Below are positions 26,737-35,975 of a stretch of DNA of 64,000 nucleotides, piece after piece. Positions within the stretch are counted from its first letter, which is position 1. Every line of letters begins with the position of its first letter. Made by a program: the position numbers and the translations under genes. The stretch is from an uncultured Cellvibrio sp. (GTDB lineage: Bacteria > Pseudomonadota > Gammaproteobacteria > Pseudomonadales > Cellvibrionaceae): positions 186,001 through 250,000 of the forward strand of contig CALFXJ010000005.1 in NCBI GenBank assembly GCA_937958105.1, written 5' to 3'. Under the pieces are notes generated by a model that ran no database searches, was not told the origin of the DNA, and saw only the letters and a list, made by a program, of their open reading frames with translations.

Positions 26737-27873
26737 ATGACCTCTTTGTCCCCTACCCTGCAACTCGCTGTTGATCTTATCCGTTGCCCCTCGGTCACTC
26801 CCGAGGATGCTGGCTGTCAGGAGATGATGATCCGCCGCCTGGAAGCCATTGGCTTCAGGACTGAGCGTCTGCGCTTTGGTGATGTGGACAATTTCTGGGC
26901 GGTACGTGGGGAGACCGGTCCCCTGCTGGCCTTTGCCGGTCATACCGATGTCGTGCCCACCGGGCCGGAGGCCAACTGGAATAATCCGCCGTTTGCGCCG
27001 AAGATCATTGACGGCATGCTGCATGGCCGCGGCGCAGCTGACATGAAAGGCTCCCTGGCGGCCATGGTCGTGGCCTGTGAAAATTTTGTGGCGAAGCATC
27101 CCGATCATCGCGGCCGCATCGGTTTTCTGATTACCAGCGATGAAGAAGGACCTTCCATCAATGGAACCGTCAAGGTGGTTGAGTGGCTCGAAGCCAGAAA
27201 CACCAAGATCACCTGGTGCATCGTCGGCGAACCCTCCTCTACCCGTCAGGTCGGTGACGTCATCAAGAATGGCCGGCGCGGCTCTCTGGGGGGCGTACTG
27301 ACGGTGAAGGGTATTCAAGGGCACGTGGCCTACCCGCATCTTGCTGACAATCCTATCCATAAACTGGCTCCGGCTCTTGCCGAGCTGGCGGCTGAGCACT
27401 GGGATGACGGAAACGAATTCTTCCCCGCGACCAGCTTTCAGGTATCTAACATCAATGGCGGTACCGGCGCGACCAATGTGATTCCCGGCAGTGTTGAGGT
27501 GGTATTTAACTTCCGCTTCTCCACCGAAGTGACCGATACCATCCTGCGCGAGCGTACTCAGGCAATCCTTGATAAACATGGATTGAACTACGACCTCGCC
27601 TGGACCCTCAGCGGTCAGCCGTTCCTGACACCGCGTGGCGATCTGGTCAACGCCGTGGTGGCCGCGATCAAGAATGAAACCGGCCGCGATACAGAGCTCT
27701 CCACCTCCGGCGGCACGTCGGATGGCCGTTTTATCGCTCCCACCGGCGCCCAGGTTGTTGAGCTGGGTCCGATTAATGCAACCATCCATAAAGTGGATGA
27801 ATGCATCAGCGCAGCGGATCTGGATACGCTGACAGGCATTTACGAAAAGACCCTGGAGAATCTGCTGGTCTGA
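26737..27873 (+). CDS. dapE: Succinyl-diaminopimelate desuccinylase
   Basis: M20-family dizinc amidohydrolase releasing L,L-diaminopimelate; it completes the succinylase route with DapD and DapC of this window. The 378-aa sequence has GHTDVVPTGP with the first zinc His, GRGAADMKGSLAAM with the bridging Asp, the catalytic EE in SDEEGPSINGT, and the C-terminal SGGTSDGRF. RBS AGGA is about nine bases before the ATG. Confidence 0.97.
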   Translation: MTSLSPTLQLAVDLIRCPSVTPEDAGCQEMMIRRLEAIGFRTERLRFGDVDNFWAVRGETGPLLAFAGHTDVVPTGPEANWNNPPFAPKIIDGMLHGRGAADMKGSLAAMVVACENFVAKHPDHRGRIGFLITSDEEGPSINGTVKVVEWLEARNTKITWCIVGEPSSTRQVGDVIKNGRRGSLGGVLTVKGIQGHVAYPHLADNPIHKLAPALAELAAEHWDDGNEFFPATSFQVSNINGGTGATNVIPGSVEVVFNFRFSTEVTDTILRERTQAILDKHGLNYDLAWTLSGQPFLTPRGDLVNAVVAAIKNETGRDTELSTSGGTSDGRFIAPTGAQVVELGPINATIHKVDECISAADLDTLTGIYEKTLENLLV

Positions 27874-27901
27874 CTTCCATTTTTTATTAAGGCAGCTTTC
27901 T

Positions 27902-29134
27902 GTGCAGCGTTACTGGCAATTTGTGAGTTCATCCTGGCCCCTGCTGGCTTTCGGTTTCGTCAGCATCTTCTGGGGCAACCTCGGACAGTCTTTCTTTATC
28001 AGCTGGTACGGAGCGAGCATTCAGCAATCCCTCGGCTTGTCTGCCGGTACTTACGGTACCGTGTATTCAGTCGCTACCCTGCTCAGCAGCCTGATCATCA
28101 TGGCATTTGGCGGGATGATTGACCGCTGGCCGCTGCGTCGGTTTGCCACCCTGGCAGCCCTGGGGCTGACTGCGGCGTGCCTGACACTCGGGGCGGCCCA
28201 TAATCTGATACTGCTGTTTATTGGATTTTTTCTGGTGCGGCTGTGCGGCCAGGGACTGCTGCCACACACGGCACAGACCACCATGGCCCGCTACTTTGAC
28301 AACCACCGCGGCAAAGCGCTGAGCATCTCAGCCAGCGGCGTGCCCGTGGGTGAAGTGGTGCTGCCGCTGCTGGCCGTGGCCCTGATCGCCGCCGTAGGCT
28401 GGCGTGAAAGCTGGTGGATTCTCGCCCTGAGCGTTCCTTTTATCTATCTGCCGCTGATCTACGGCCTGCTCCATAAAGCACCCATTAATGCCAACGAAGC
28501 GCCACTGAACTCCTCAAAGGCCCATCACACCACCAGTCAGGGGCGCCGGGAGATGCTGCGTGACTACCGGTTCTGGCTGGCGCTGCCGACCGTGGTGTCC
28601 GGGCCGTTTATCCTGACGGGTATCTTTATTCACCAGGGCTTTATCGTTGCGCAGAAACACTGGGACCCGCTGTGGCTGGCCAGCTGTTTCGTGGTTTATG
28701 GCATAGTCCATTGGGTCAGCTCGATGATCGCCGGTGTACTGGTCGATCGTTTTACTGCGCGCCGTCTGCTGCCGGTGATTATTCTTCCACTCGCTGGTGC
28801 ACTGTTAAGCCTGGCGCTGCTGGAGGGTGCCTGGGTAGCACTGCTGTTCATGACCCTGCTGGGGATCAACATTGGTATCAGCAGCCCGGTCACCGGGGCA
28901 TTGTGGGCAGAGGTGTACGGCACTGGCAAACTTGGCTCCATTCGCTCTTTGATGACATCGCTGAGCATGATTGCTACCTCCGCCTCCCCCATTATGTTCG
29001 GCCTGCTGATTGATGACGGTATCGGTGTAAGCCTGCTGTTTGGCGCGGCAGGTGGCGGAGTGATTCTGGCAGGTATCCTGGTGCTGTTTTCTTACCCGCG
29101 ATTCAACAAGGACAACTCACATGCAGTGGGCTAG
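27902..29134 (+). CDS. Major facilitator superfamily transporter
   Basis: 410 aa with twelve hydrophobic segments and a charged central loop near 200. The motif between TM2 and TM3 reads GGMIDRWPLRR, a form of the MFS signature GxxxDRxxRR. General resemblance is to the monocarboxylate/oxalate-formate group, but the substrate cannot be read from the sequence. The start is GTG at 27902, eleven bases after AAGG. The end overlaps the next gene by 14 bp, suggesting a pair with the DUF1461 protein. Confidence 0.85.
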   Translation: MQRYWQFVSSSWPLLAFGFVSIFWGNLGQSFFISWYGASIQQSLGLSAGTYGTVYSVATLLSSLIIMAFGGMIDRWPLRRFATLAALGLTAACLTLGAAHNLILLFIGFFLVRLCGQGLLPHTAQTTMARYFDNHRGKALSISASGVPVGEVVLPLLAVALIAAVGWRESWWILALSVPFIYLPLIYGLLHKAPINANEAPLNSSKAHHTTSQGRREMLRDYRFWLALPTVVSGPFILTGIFIHQGFIVAQKHWDPLWLASCFVVYGIVHWVSSMIAGVLVDRFTARRLLPVIILPLAGALLSLALLEGAWVALLFMTLLGINIGISSPVTGALWAEVYGTGKLGSIRSLMTSLSMIATSASPIMFGLLIDDGIGVSLLFGAAGGGVILAGILVLFSYPRFNKDNSHAVG

Positions 29135-29885
29135 GAAGGTTTTATTCTGGCCGGTATTCCTGCTCGGCCATTTACTCGCGGTGAGCCTGCTCGCCTGGCA
29201 TTTGCTGGCGCAGGTTAATTTTGTCTATCCCCTCGGCTACCGCCTGCTGAACATCGAGCAGCACATTCAGGAATTTGGTCCGTCAAATCGCTATAAACAG
29301 GACTTTGCGCAAACCACACCCGCTGAACATCTGGATCTCTTTGCGCAGATTACCCGTGCGGTACAAAACCATGGCCAAGGGCTGGCGGAGATCAGCTACC
29401 GGCTGCCCGACGGTACTACAACACTCCTGATGCGCAATGCAGAGGTAATTCATCTGCAGGACGTGGCAAATCTGATTGATGTGTTTTATGGAGCCGGGAT
29501 TATCGGTGCATTGATCTGGATGGTGCTGCTTGGCATTGCCTTCAAGAAACAATTTTCACTTCCGCCACTGAAAAAAATTCTGCTGGGTTTTTTAACCAGC
29601 ATCATAGGAATCACTCTTGTTATATTTATCACCGGTCCTACCAAGGTTTTTTATTGGCTTCATGAACAAATTTTTCCTGATGAACATGAATGGTTTTTTT
29701 ATTATCAGGATTCTCTGATGACCACCTTGATGAAGGCACCGGATCTGTTCGGTTTTATCGCTGTCATCCTGGTGATACTCATGATGCTGCTCTGGAGCTT
29801 AACCATCTGGGGCATGATCAAACTGCTCCCATCCCTCGCACAACAACTGCCTCAATCTTCTCAGAAAAAACGCAGGAAAAAATAA
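29121..29885 (+). CDS. DUF1461 (TIGR01906-type) integral membrane protein
   Basis: 254 aa with an N-terminal membrane helix, an outside loop containing EHLDLFAQI and the segment VIHLQDVANLIDVFYGAG, three more hydrophobic segments, and HEWFFYYQDSLMTTLMKAP before the last. This pattern matches DUF1461. The protein ends in a basic tail (QKKRRKK). Overlaps the MFS gene by 14 bp and is probably translated by coupling. Function unknown. Confidence 0.75.
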   Translation: MQWARKVLFWPVFLLGHLLAVSLLAWHLLAQVNFVYPLGYRLLNIEQHIQEFGPSNRYKQDFAQTTPAEHLDLFAQITRAVQNHGQGLAEISYRLPDGTTTLLMRNAEVIHLQDVANLIDVFYGAGIIGALIWMVLLGIAFKKQFSLPPLKKILLGFLTSIIGITLVIFITGPTKVFYWLHEQIFPDEHEWFFYYQDSLMTTLMKAPDLFGFIAVILVILMMLLWSLTIWGMIKLLPSLAQQLPQSSQKKRRKK

Positions 29886-30038
29886 CGCTGCGCTTATCCT
29901 TTTCTCATCATCTTCACGCGAAAAAAGTCTTTCTGAACGGATTATATGAAAATTATTTTCATCACCCGTCAAAAAGATTTCATCAGATAAATTCATATTT
30001 TTTTAATTGATTAACGAGAAGAGACGACGCAGAAAGCG
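29886..30038. other. A/T-rich intergenic stretch upstream of the xylanase
   Basis: No gene seen. The sequence falls in G+C compared with the flanking genes. With the stretch up to 30286 it forms the roughly 450-bp region that must carry the xylanase promoter; I could not assign -35/-10 boxes with confidence. Confidence 0.5.
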
Positions 30039-30197
30039 ATGGTAATGCGTCAGTTATCGGAACTGGTTGGCGATATAGAATGTTTGTCACCTTATACAAT
30101 ATCCATATTAGCATATTATATTGACAATAATTTGCCCCCCCGATATATCGATGATTCGATCATCAGTCAGTTAATTTCCTTCCAAGCAGTAGGCTGA
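30039..30197 (+). CDS. Possible small protein of 52 aa
   Basis: An open frame beginning MVMRQLSELVGDIECL and ending SFQAVG lies alone between the DUF1461 and xylanase genes. It has no clear Shine-Dalgarno sequence (AGAAAG is nearest) and I recognise no family. It may be chance; the A/T-rich composition lowers the odds of a random frame only slightly. Confidence 0.2.
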   Translation: MVMRQLSELVGDIECLSPYTISILAYYIDNNLPPRYIDDSIISQLISFQAVG

Positions 30198-30286
30198 TCT
30201 CGAGCAACTCCTGCTCGCAATGAGCGGGTATTTCAACATCTTCCTCATCTATCCATAACTCTCTTCAAATGATTTGGAGACCAATA

Positions 30287-30346
30287 ATGAAACTTTCTAT
30301 CGTGCAATTTGTGACGGTTAATTCTTCAGGAGGTAACGAGCAATGA
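30287..30346 (+). CDS. 19-codon leader ORF overlapping the xylanase start
   Basis: ATG 30287 with GGAG about seven bases upstream encodes MKLSIVQFVTVNSSGGNEQ, and the TGA overlaps the xylanase ATG (ATGA at 30343-30346). The xylanase Shine-Dalgarno AGGAGG is inside this frame. This is the arrangement of a translational coupling leader or attenuating peptide; expression is not proven. Confidence 0.4.
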   Translation: MKLSIVQFVTVNSSGGNEQ

Positions 30347-33111
30347 AGCTTCCGAATGTAAAAAAACTAGTAGGCAGAAGTTTAATTGCCGCAGGATTTG
30401 CGGCGCTGTGTTCAGCCGCCGTCAACGCGCAGACACTTACTTCAAATTCTACGGGCACTCATGACGGATTTTTCTATTCATTCTGGAAAGATTCGGGCAG
30501 TGCAACCATGACATTGCACTCAGGTGGTCGTTACGCTTCGCAGTGGACCAACAACACCAATAACTGGGTAGGCGGAAAAGGCTGGAACCCCGGCAGCAGT
30601 TCCAAGGTGGTTAACTATTCCGGTTACTACGGTGGTGCCAACAATCAGAACACCTACCTCGCACTTTATGGCTGGACCAGAAGTCCGTTGATTGAGTACT
30701 ACGTTATCGAAAGCTACGGCTCGTACAATCCGTCTTCGTGTAACGGCGGTGTTGATTACGGCAGCTTCCAGAGCGACGGCGCCACCTACAACGTGCGTCG
30801 CTGTGAGCGGGTGAATCAGCCTTCCATTGAAGGTGACCGAACCACCTTCTACCAATACTTCAGCGTCCGTTCGCCCAAGAAGGGTTTCGGCAATATCTCT
30901 GGCACCATCACCTTCGCCAACCACGTTAATTTCTGGCGCAGCAAAGGCCTGAACCTCGGCAACCACGACTATATGGTAATGGCGACCGAGGGTTATCAGA
31001 GCAGCGGTAACTCTGACATTACTGTCAGCGAGGGCAACAGCAATCCCGGCGGCAACAGCTCCGCTAATAATTCTTCCACCGCCAGCAGCACTGGCTCGAA
31101 TGGCGGCGGCATTACAGTCCGCGCGCGCGGCACTACCGGATCTGAGCAGATCGTACTCAGAGTCGGTGGTACCAGTGTTCAGAGCTGGACCCTGACCACC
31201 AGCTATCAGGATTATGTCTACAGCGGCTCAGCCTCCGGTGACATCAACGTTGAGTACATCAACGACAGCGGTGACCGCGATGTGCAGGTGGATTACATCC
31301 GTGTGAACGGTGAGATCCGTCAGGCCGAAGATATGGATTACAACACTGCTTACTATGCGAACGGCGCCTGCGGCGGCGGGGGCAACAGCGAGATGATGCA
31401 CTGTAACGGTGTAATCGGCTTTGGCGATACCTCGGATTGTTTCAGTGGCAACTGCGGTGCCAGCACTAACAGCAGCACGGGTACCACCAGCAGCACAGGC
31501 GTTACCAGCAGTACCGGCACCACCAGCTCTACTGCCGCCAACAGCAGTGTCAGCACCGGCGGCCAGTGTCAATGTAACTGGTACGGTTCGCTTTATCCGC
31601 GCTGCGTCGAAACCCAAAGCGGCTGGGGCTGGGAAAACTCTCAGAGCTGCATCAGCGACAGCACCTGTAACAGCCAGCCAAGCGATGCCGGCGGCGTCGT
31701 GTGTAATGGCAACGGCAACTCCAGTTCTGCAGGCGTATCATCCAGCACTGTCAGCTCCACGCCGGTGAGTTCTTCTTCATCCAGCAACGCCACCAGTTCC
31801 AGCCCGAACGGCACGCTGGTCTATGCCGTAAATGCGGGCAGCACCTCCACCGCTACATTGAACGGCGTGACTTATCAGCCGGATCGTTTTTCCTCCGGTG
31901 GCCAGACTCAGGTAATCACGGACCCGATCAGCGGCACCGATGAAGGAACTCTTTATCAATCAGAGCGCTATGGCAGCTACCGTTACGACATTCCTGTGTC
32001 GAACGCGACCTACAGTGTGTTGCTGCATTTTGCGGAAGTCTTCCACAATGCAGCAGGTGCACGGGTATTCAATCTCAGCGTTGAAGGCCAGAACATCCTC
32101 TCTGATTTCGACCTTTACCTTGCTGCCGGTCACGACGGAGCTTATGACAAACTCGTGGAAAATATCGCAGTTACAGATGGTCGCCTGACCATTGAACTGG
32201 AGACTCTGGTGGATAACGGCACGCTCAGTGGATTCGCCATCTTCTCCAATAACGGCGGAACCTTTGAGGGCGGTGCAGAACCCGAGTGTACCGCTGCTGA
32301 ACGCCAGACACCGACACCCATCGACTACAACCAGGCGATAACCCGGCCGGAACAGCGCAACCCGCCATCAGGTCCGTTCGGCTACGCCATTGAGCATGCA
32401 ACACAAACCTTGCCGCATCACACTATTTATCGCCCGGACCTGTCCCGTGTCGATAATATCCCGATCGTGGTCTGGGGTAATGGTGCCTGCTCGACTGTCG
32501 GTACCGAACAGGCAGATTTCCTGCTGGAGATTGCGTCCCACGGTTATCTCGTCATTGCCAATGGCGGACCATTCGGCTCCGGCAGCAGCGATCAGCATGG
32601 TGCTGAACTGATCCAGGCGATCGACTGGGCCATCGCCGAAAACGGCCGTCAGTGCAGCCCTTTGTATGGCAAGCTTAACGTTGAAAAAATTGCGACTATG
32701 GGTTGGTCCTGCGGTGGTGGCATGGCGCACTTCGCAGCGGTGGACCCACGGGTTGATACTGCGGTGGCATTGAACAGCGGTCTCGGCATTTATGGCGACC
32801 GGTTCAACTACTATCCGCGTCTCCACTCACCGCTGGCAATCTTCAACGGCGACTCGCGGGACGTGGCTTACAACCCGGGCCTGCAGCAGTATGACGAGGT
32901 CAATCACGTGCCCTTCTATCACGCCAACTATCCTATCGGTCATGGCGATGCTTACTTCCAGGACAACGGCGGGGAGTTCGGTATCGTGGCGGTGGGCTGG
33001 CTGAACTGGATGTTGAAGGATGACCAGAGCGAGTCCGGCAGAGGTATGTTCATCGGCAATAACTGCCGCCTGTGTCGTTCGCCCTGGGTGAGCAAACACA
33101 AAGGATTCTAA
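30343..33111 (+). CDS. Secreted GH11 endo-xylanase with CBM60, CBM10, malectin-like and esterase domains
   Basis: 922 aa, five modules. Signal peptide 1-29. GH11 domain 31-230 with nucleophile E118 (LIEYYVIE) and acid/base E216 (ATEGYQSSG). CBM60-like xylan-binding domain about 254-366 (ITVRARG..., QVDYIRVNG). CBM10 about 409-447 (CNWYGSLYPRC, SGWGWENSQSC). Malectin-like/CBM57 domain about 492-640 (YAVNAGS, LHFAEVFHNAAGARVFN). C-terminal alpha/beta hydrolase about 650-905 with Ser789 in GWSCGGG and candidate Asp (GDSRD) and His (IGHGDAY). Ser/Thr-rich linkers separate modules. Cellvibrio Xyn11A is also GH11 plus CBMs plus esterase, but with an unrelated NodB-type esterase. The esterase specificity (acetyl, feruloyl or glucuronoyl) is open. 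Confidence 0.92.
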   Translation: MKLPNVKKLVGRSLIAAGFAALCSAAVNAQTLTSNSTGTHDGFFYSFWKDSGSATMTLHSGGRYASQWTNNTNNWVGGKGWNPGSSSKVVNYSGYYGGANNQNTYLALYGWTRSPLIEYYVIESYGSYNPSSCNGGVDYGSFQSDGATYNVRRCERVNQPSIEGDRTTFYQYFSVRSPKKGFGNISGTITFANHVNFWRSKGLNLGNHDYMVMATEGYQSSGNSDITVSEGNSNPGGNSSANNSSTASSTGSNGGGITVRARGTTGSEQIVLRVGGTSVQSWTLTTSYQDYVYSGSASGDINVEYINDSGDRDVQVDYIRVNGEIRQAEDMDYNTAYYANGACGGGGNSEMMHCNGVIGFGDTSDCFSGNCGASTNSSTGTTSSTGVTSSTGTTSSTAANSSVSTGGQCQCNWYGSLYPRCVETQSGWGWENSQSCISDSTCNSQPSDAGGVVCNGNGNSSSAGVSSSTVSSTPVSSSSSSNATSSSPNGTLVYAVNAGSTSTATLNGVTYQPDRFSSGGQTQVITDPISGTDEGTLYQSERYGSYRYDIPVSNATYSVLLHFAEVFHNAAGARVFNLSVEGQNILSDFDLYLAAGHDGAYDKLVENIAVTDGRLTIELETLVDNGTLSGFAIFSNNGGTFEGGAEPECTAAERQTPTPIDYNQAITRPEQRNPPSGPFGYAIEHATQTLPHHTIYRPDLSRVDNIPIVVWGNGACSTVGTEQADFLLEIASHGYLVIANGGPFGSGSSDQHGAELIQAIDWAIAENGRQCSPLYGKLNVEKIATMGWSCGGGMAHFAAVDPRVDTAVALNSGLGIYGDRFNYYPRLHSPLAIFNGDSRDVAYNPGLQQYDEVNHVPFYHANYPIGHGDAYFQDNGGEFGIVAVGWLNWMLKDDQSESGRGMFIGNNCRLCRSPWVSKHKGF

Positions 33112-33140
33112 GCGGGATTGATGCTTTGTGTTAGATAAAA

Positions 33141-33175
33141 AATTCTCCATGGTTTCGGCCATGGAGAATTTTTTT
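33141..33175 (+). terminator. Rho-independent terminator of the xylanase gene
   Basis: Perfect 12-bp stem (AATTCTCCATGG / CCATGGAGAATT) with a TTTCGG loop and seven T, 29 bp after the stop codon. The left flank is A-rich, so it may also serve the opposite strand. Confidence 0.9.
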
Positions 33176-33220
33176 GGCGTTCACTGAAACGCAGATTTAC
33201 TTTTCGTCAAGGTCGCGCTG

Positions 33221-34012
33221 TCAACGCCGCGATTTTTTTATCACGTCATAAGCCTTCTGAATTTCCTGCGAACGCTCGGTCGCTTCCTTGATCATATCCT
33301 CCGGCATGCCCTGGCCAATCAATTTGTCGGGATGATATTGGCTCATGAGTTTCCGGTAGGATTTTTTTATCTCTGCATCACTGGCAGTTGGGCTTACACC
33401 TAAGGCTTCATAGGCCAGCGTCACTTCATCAGCACGGGGCGCCTGCTGCGCACGCTGAAAATGTTCATCATCACCAAACGCATTTTGCGCACGAATCATG
33501 CGCAGTATCTGCTCGAAGATAAATGACGAAAAACCCAGTTTTTCCGCCACCTGCCGCAGAATCTGCTCTTCGTTTGGGTGAAGTTCGCCATCAGCCATCG
33601 CCAGGTTGATCAGATAAACCAGCAGCATCTGCACCAGGTTCGGACTGCGACTGCTGTGGTATTTGAAATCGCGCAACACATTATCGAGATTAAAGATGGG
33701 CTCCGCTCCGACCTTAAACAGACGGATGGCTTCACGCTTGTGATCTGCGCTCAAACCCATTTTTTCCATCAGGGATTCTGTCAGTTTTATTTCCGTTTCG
33801 GTTATCCGCCCATCCGCTTTGGCGATGTGTCCCAGCAGCATGAACAGCGTGTTGAAAAAACTGGTCTGTATTGCCTGCAACTCTTCCGGCGATACGTGCA
33901 GCGTCCGCTTCAGAGCACGATCAAACAGATGGCCGATGATGACTCCGATAATCGCCAGCAAGGGTCCACCTGCGGCAAAGCCCAGCAGGCCGCCAATAAT
34001 TTTTCCGATCAT
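33221..34012 (-). CDS. djlA: DjlA-type co-chaperone with TerB and J domains
   Basis: 263 aa. An N-terminal glycine-rich membrane segment (MIGKIIGGLLGFAAGGPLLAI) is followed by a TerB-like helical domain (about 45-165) and a C-terminal J domain with the HPD motif (QYHPDKL near 235). The DjlA layout is membrane anchor, TerB, J domain. It stimulates DnaK at the inner membrane. It is convergent with the xylanase gene. Confidence 0.9.
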   Translation of the reverse strand: MIGKIIGGLLGFAAGGPLLAIIGVIIGHLFDRALKRTLHVSPEELQAIQTSFFNTLFMLLGHIAKADGRITETEIKLTESLMEKMGLSADHKREAIRLFKVGAEPIFNLDNVLRDFKYHSSRSPNLVQMLLVYLINLAMADGELHPNEEQILRQVAEKLGFSSFIFEQILRMIRAQNAFGDDEHFQRAQQAPRADEVTLAYEALGVSPTASDAEIKKSYRKLMSQYHPDKLIGQGMPEDMIKEATERSQEIQKAYDVIKKSRR

Positions 34013-34071
34013 AAATAAGCCTTGGTTGTACAGATAAACAATTTAATGGAAGCTCTGGTGGTTCACGCCGA

Positions 34072-35712
34072 TCAGGAACTGCAAGACAGCATCGAGCAAC
34101 CTGCCTTATGACGTGCCCATTCTGGTCGCCGGGCAAAATAATGCTGGTTGTGCGGCTGTTCATCGTAGGGATGACGCAGCAGCGCCAGCAGATTTTCCAC
34201 TTCAGAAAAATCTCCCTCGCTCGCTTTATCGATCGCCTGCTGCGCAAGATAGTTACGCAATACATACTTGGGATTGGTGGCGTTCATCAAAACTCGCCGC
34301 TCTTGCGGTGTAGTGCCCTGCAGGATGTAATCCTGTATCAACCGCTGACGATATGCCTGCAGCCAGTCCACCAGCGGTTGCAGTTTATCCGGTGCCGGCA
34401 TTTGATAAAACGCCTCAGTCAGTGGCGCGATCACCGTTTCTGCAGGAGCAGTCAAGTGTTCCTGCTCCAGCTGCAGATCAACATCGGCAAGGCGGCGATA
34501 AAAAATAGTCATGTCAGTTTCGGTCAACTGCAACACACGCTGCAGGTCATCCACCAGTCCCGTGTCCTGCTCACGGAATTCACTCAGCCCGAACTTGCCG
34601 GCCATATCCTTCTGCCAGCAGGCCTCATACTCGCGGCGGTACAGATCCAGTGCTGCCTCGAGGGGTTCGACATCATTCACGAGCGGATAAATAGCATTAC
34701 CCAGCTGAGCCAGATTCCACATAGCGATCCTCGGCTGATTGCCGAAGCGATAGCGACGGCCCTGCGCATCCGTGGTGTTAGGTGTCCAGTTGGGATCAAA
34801 GCCTTCCAGCCAGCCATACGGGCCATAATCAATGGTCAGTCCGAGGATCGACATATTGTCGGTATTCATTACGCCGTGCACAAAGCCAACCCGCATCCAG
34901 TGGGCAATCATCTGCGCGGTCGTGCGGCAGACTTCTTCAAACCAGGCCACATAGCTCTGCGGACCGGGTGCGCCGAGCTGTGGGAAGTCGGTGCGCAGGG
35001 TGAAATCCACCAGCTGCTGCAAAACATCCAGCTCGTTCCGCGCGGCAAAAATTTCAAAATTACCGAAGCGCGTAAAGCTGGGCGCAACGCGACACACCAC
35101 GGCACCAGGCTCCCATTGAGGATTGCCGTCGTAAAACATATCGCGCCTCACTTGCTCCCCGGTAAGGATGAGACTCAGAGCCCGTGTCGTCGGCACCCCC
35201 AGATGGAACATGGCTTCGCTGCATAAAAATTCCCGCAGCGATGAGCGCAGCACCGCCAGCCCATCCGCCGTACGCGAGTAAGGTGTTGGGCCCGCGCCCT
35301 TCAGCTGCAGGGTCCAATGCTCGCCTTGCTGATTAACCACTTCTCCCAGATTGATGGCCCGGCCATCTCCCAACTGCCCCGCCCAATGACCGAACTGGTG
35401 GCCACCATAACAGCAGGCGTAAGGGTCCATGCCGGGCAGCAGGCGATTGCCCGCAAAGACCTGCGTGAAATCATCGGTAAGGCATTGGTCCGGGTGCAGA
35501 TCCAGCAGCTGAGCCACCTCCTGCGCAACAGCCACCCGCTGCGGCTGGCGCACCGGCGTAGGACTGACGCGGGAATAGCAGGCACCGCTGACCTGACGGC
35601 GGGTGTTATCCGTGACAGGATCTGCGGGCAGCTCACGCACAAAGCGATTGTCAAAGCGCAGCTGCTCGAGTGTCAGCAAGGAGGAGGACTGGGATGGCGG
35701 ATGTGACGGCAT
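34072..35712 (-). CDS. selO: Protein adenylyltransferase SelO (YdiU)
   Basis: Pseudokinase-fold enzyme known to AMPylate proteins on Ser/Thr/Tyr. 546 aa with family landmarks FAGNRLLPGMDPYACCYGGH, QLKGAGPTPYSRTADG, LREFLCSEAMFHLGVPTTRAL, the HGVMNTDNMSILG catalytic-like loop and IDYGPYGWLEGFDPNWTPN. It ends GCSMLSCSS; in eukaryotic SelO the corresponding C-terminus has a selenocysteine, here an ordinary CSS. Complete length. Confidence 0.95.
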   Translation of the reverse strand: MPSHPPSQSSSLLTLEQLRFDNRFVRELPADPVTDNTRRQVSGACYSRVSPTPVRQPQRVAVAQEVAQLLDLHPDQCLTDDFTQVFAGNRLLPGMDPYACCYGGHQFGHWAGQLGDGRAINLGEVVNQQGEHWTLQLKGAGPTPYSRTADGLAVLRSSLREFLCSEAMFHLGVPTTRALSLILTGEQVRRDMFYDGNPQWEPGAVVCRVAPSFTRFGNFEIFAARNELDVLQQLVDFTLRTDFPQLGAPGPQSYVAWFEEVCRTTAQMIAHWMRVGFVHGVMNTDNMSILGLTIDYGPYGWLEGFDPNWTPNTTDAQGRRYRFGNQPRIAMWNLAQLGNAIYPLVNDVEPLEAALDLYRREYEACWQKDMAGKFGLSEFREQDTGLVDDLQRVLQLTETDMTIFYRRLADVDLQLEQEHLTAPAETVIAPLTEAFYQMPAPDKLQPLVDWLQAYRQRLIQDYILQGTTPQERRVLMNATNPKYVLRNYLAQQAIDKASEGDFSEVENLLALLRHPYDEQPHNQHYFARRPEWARHKAGCSMLSCSS

Positions 35713-35825
35713 AAGTCAGCCTCTGTAAAGAAATGAAAAAAGTGCGCTCTCTATTCCGTAACCTGATGTGTCGCCAGGGAGTTCGCAACTAGGACAAGCG
35801 CCAGAGGGACAAAGCTCGCAGGGAG

Positions 35826-35848
35826 AATAATCCCAATGTGGGGTTATT
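35826..35848. promoter_or_regulatory. Inverted repeat in the divergent selO-permease gap
   Basis: AATAATCCCA-ATG-TGGGGTTATT: nine of ten positions pair, the tenth as T-G. It sits about midway between the selO and permease starts and could be an operator or a leader hairpin. Confidence 0.3.
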
Positions 35849-35975
35849 TCGCACTGATGCAAGCAAGCTGGCACAAATAAAACCCTGCTGCTGTTCGTTT
35901 CCAGCTGACTATTTTACAATCGGTTCACTTTCAACGTCGCCCGGCTAACTGGTGCTCCAGGATTCACGACTCATT

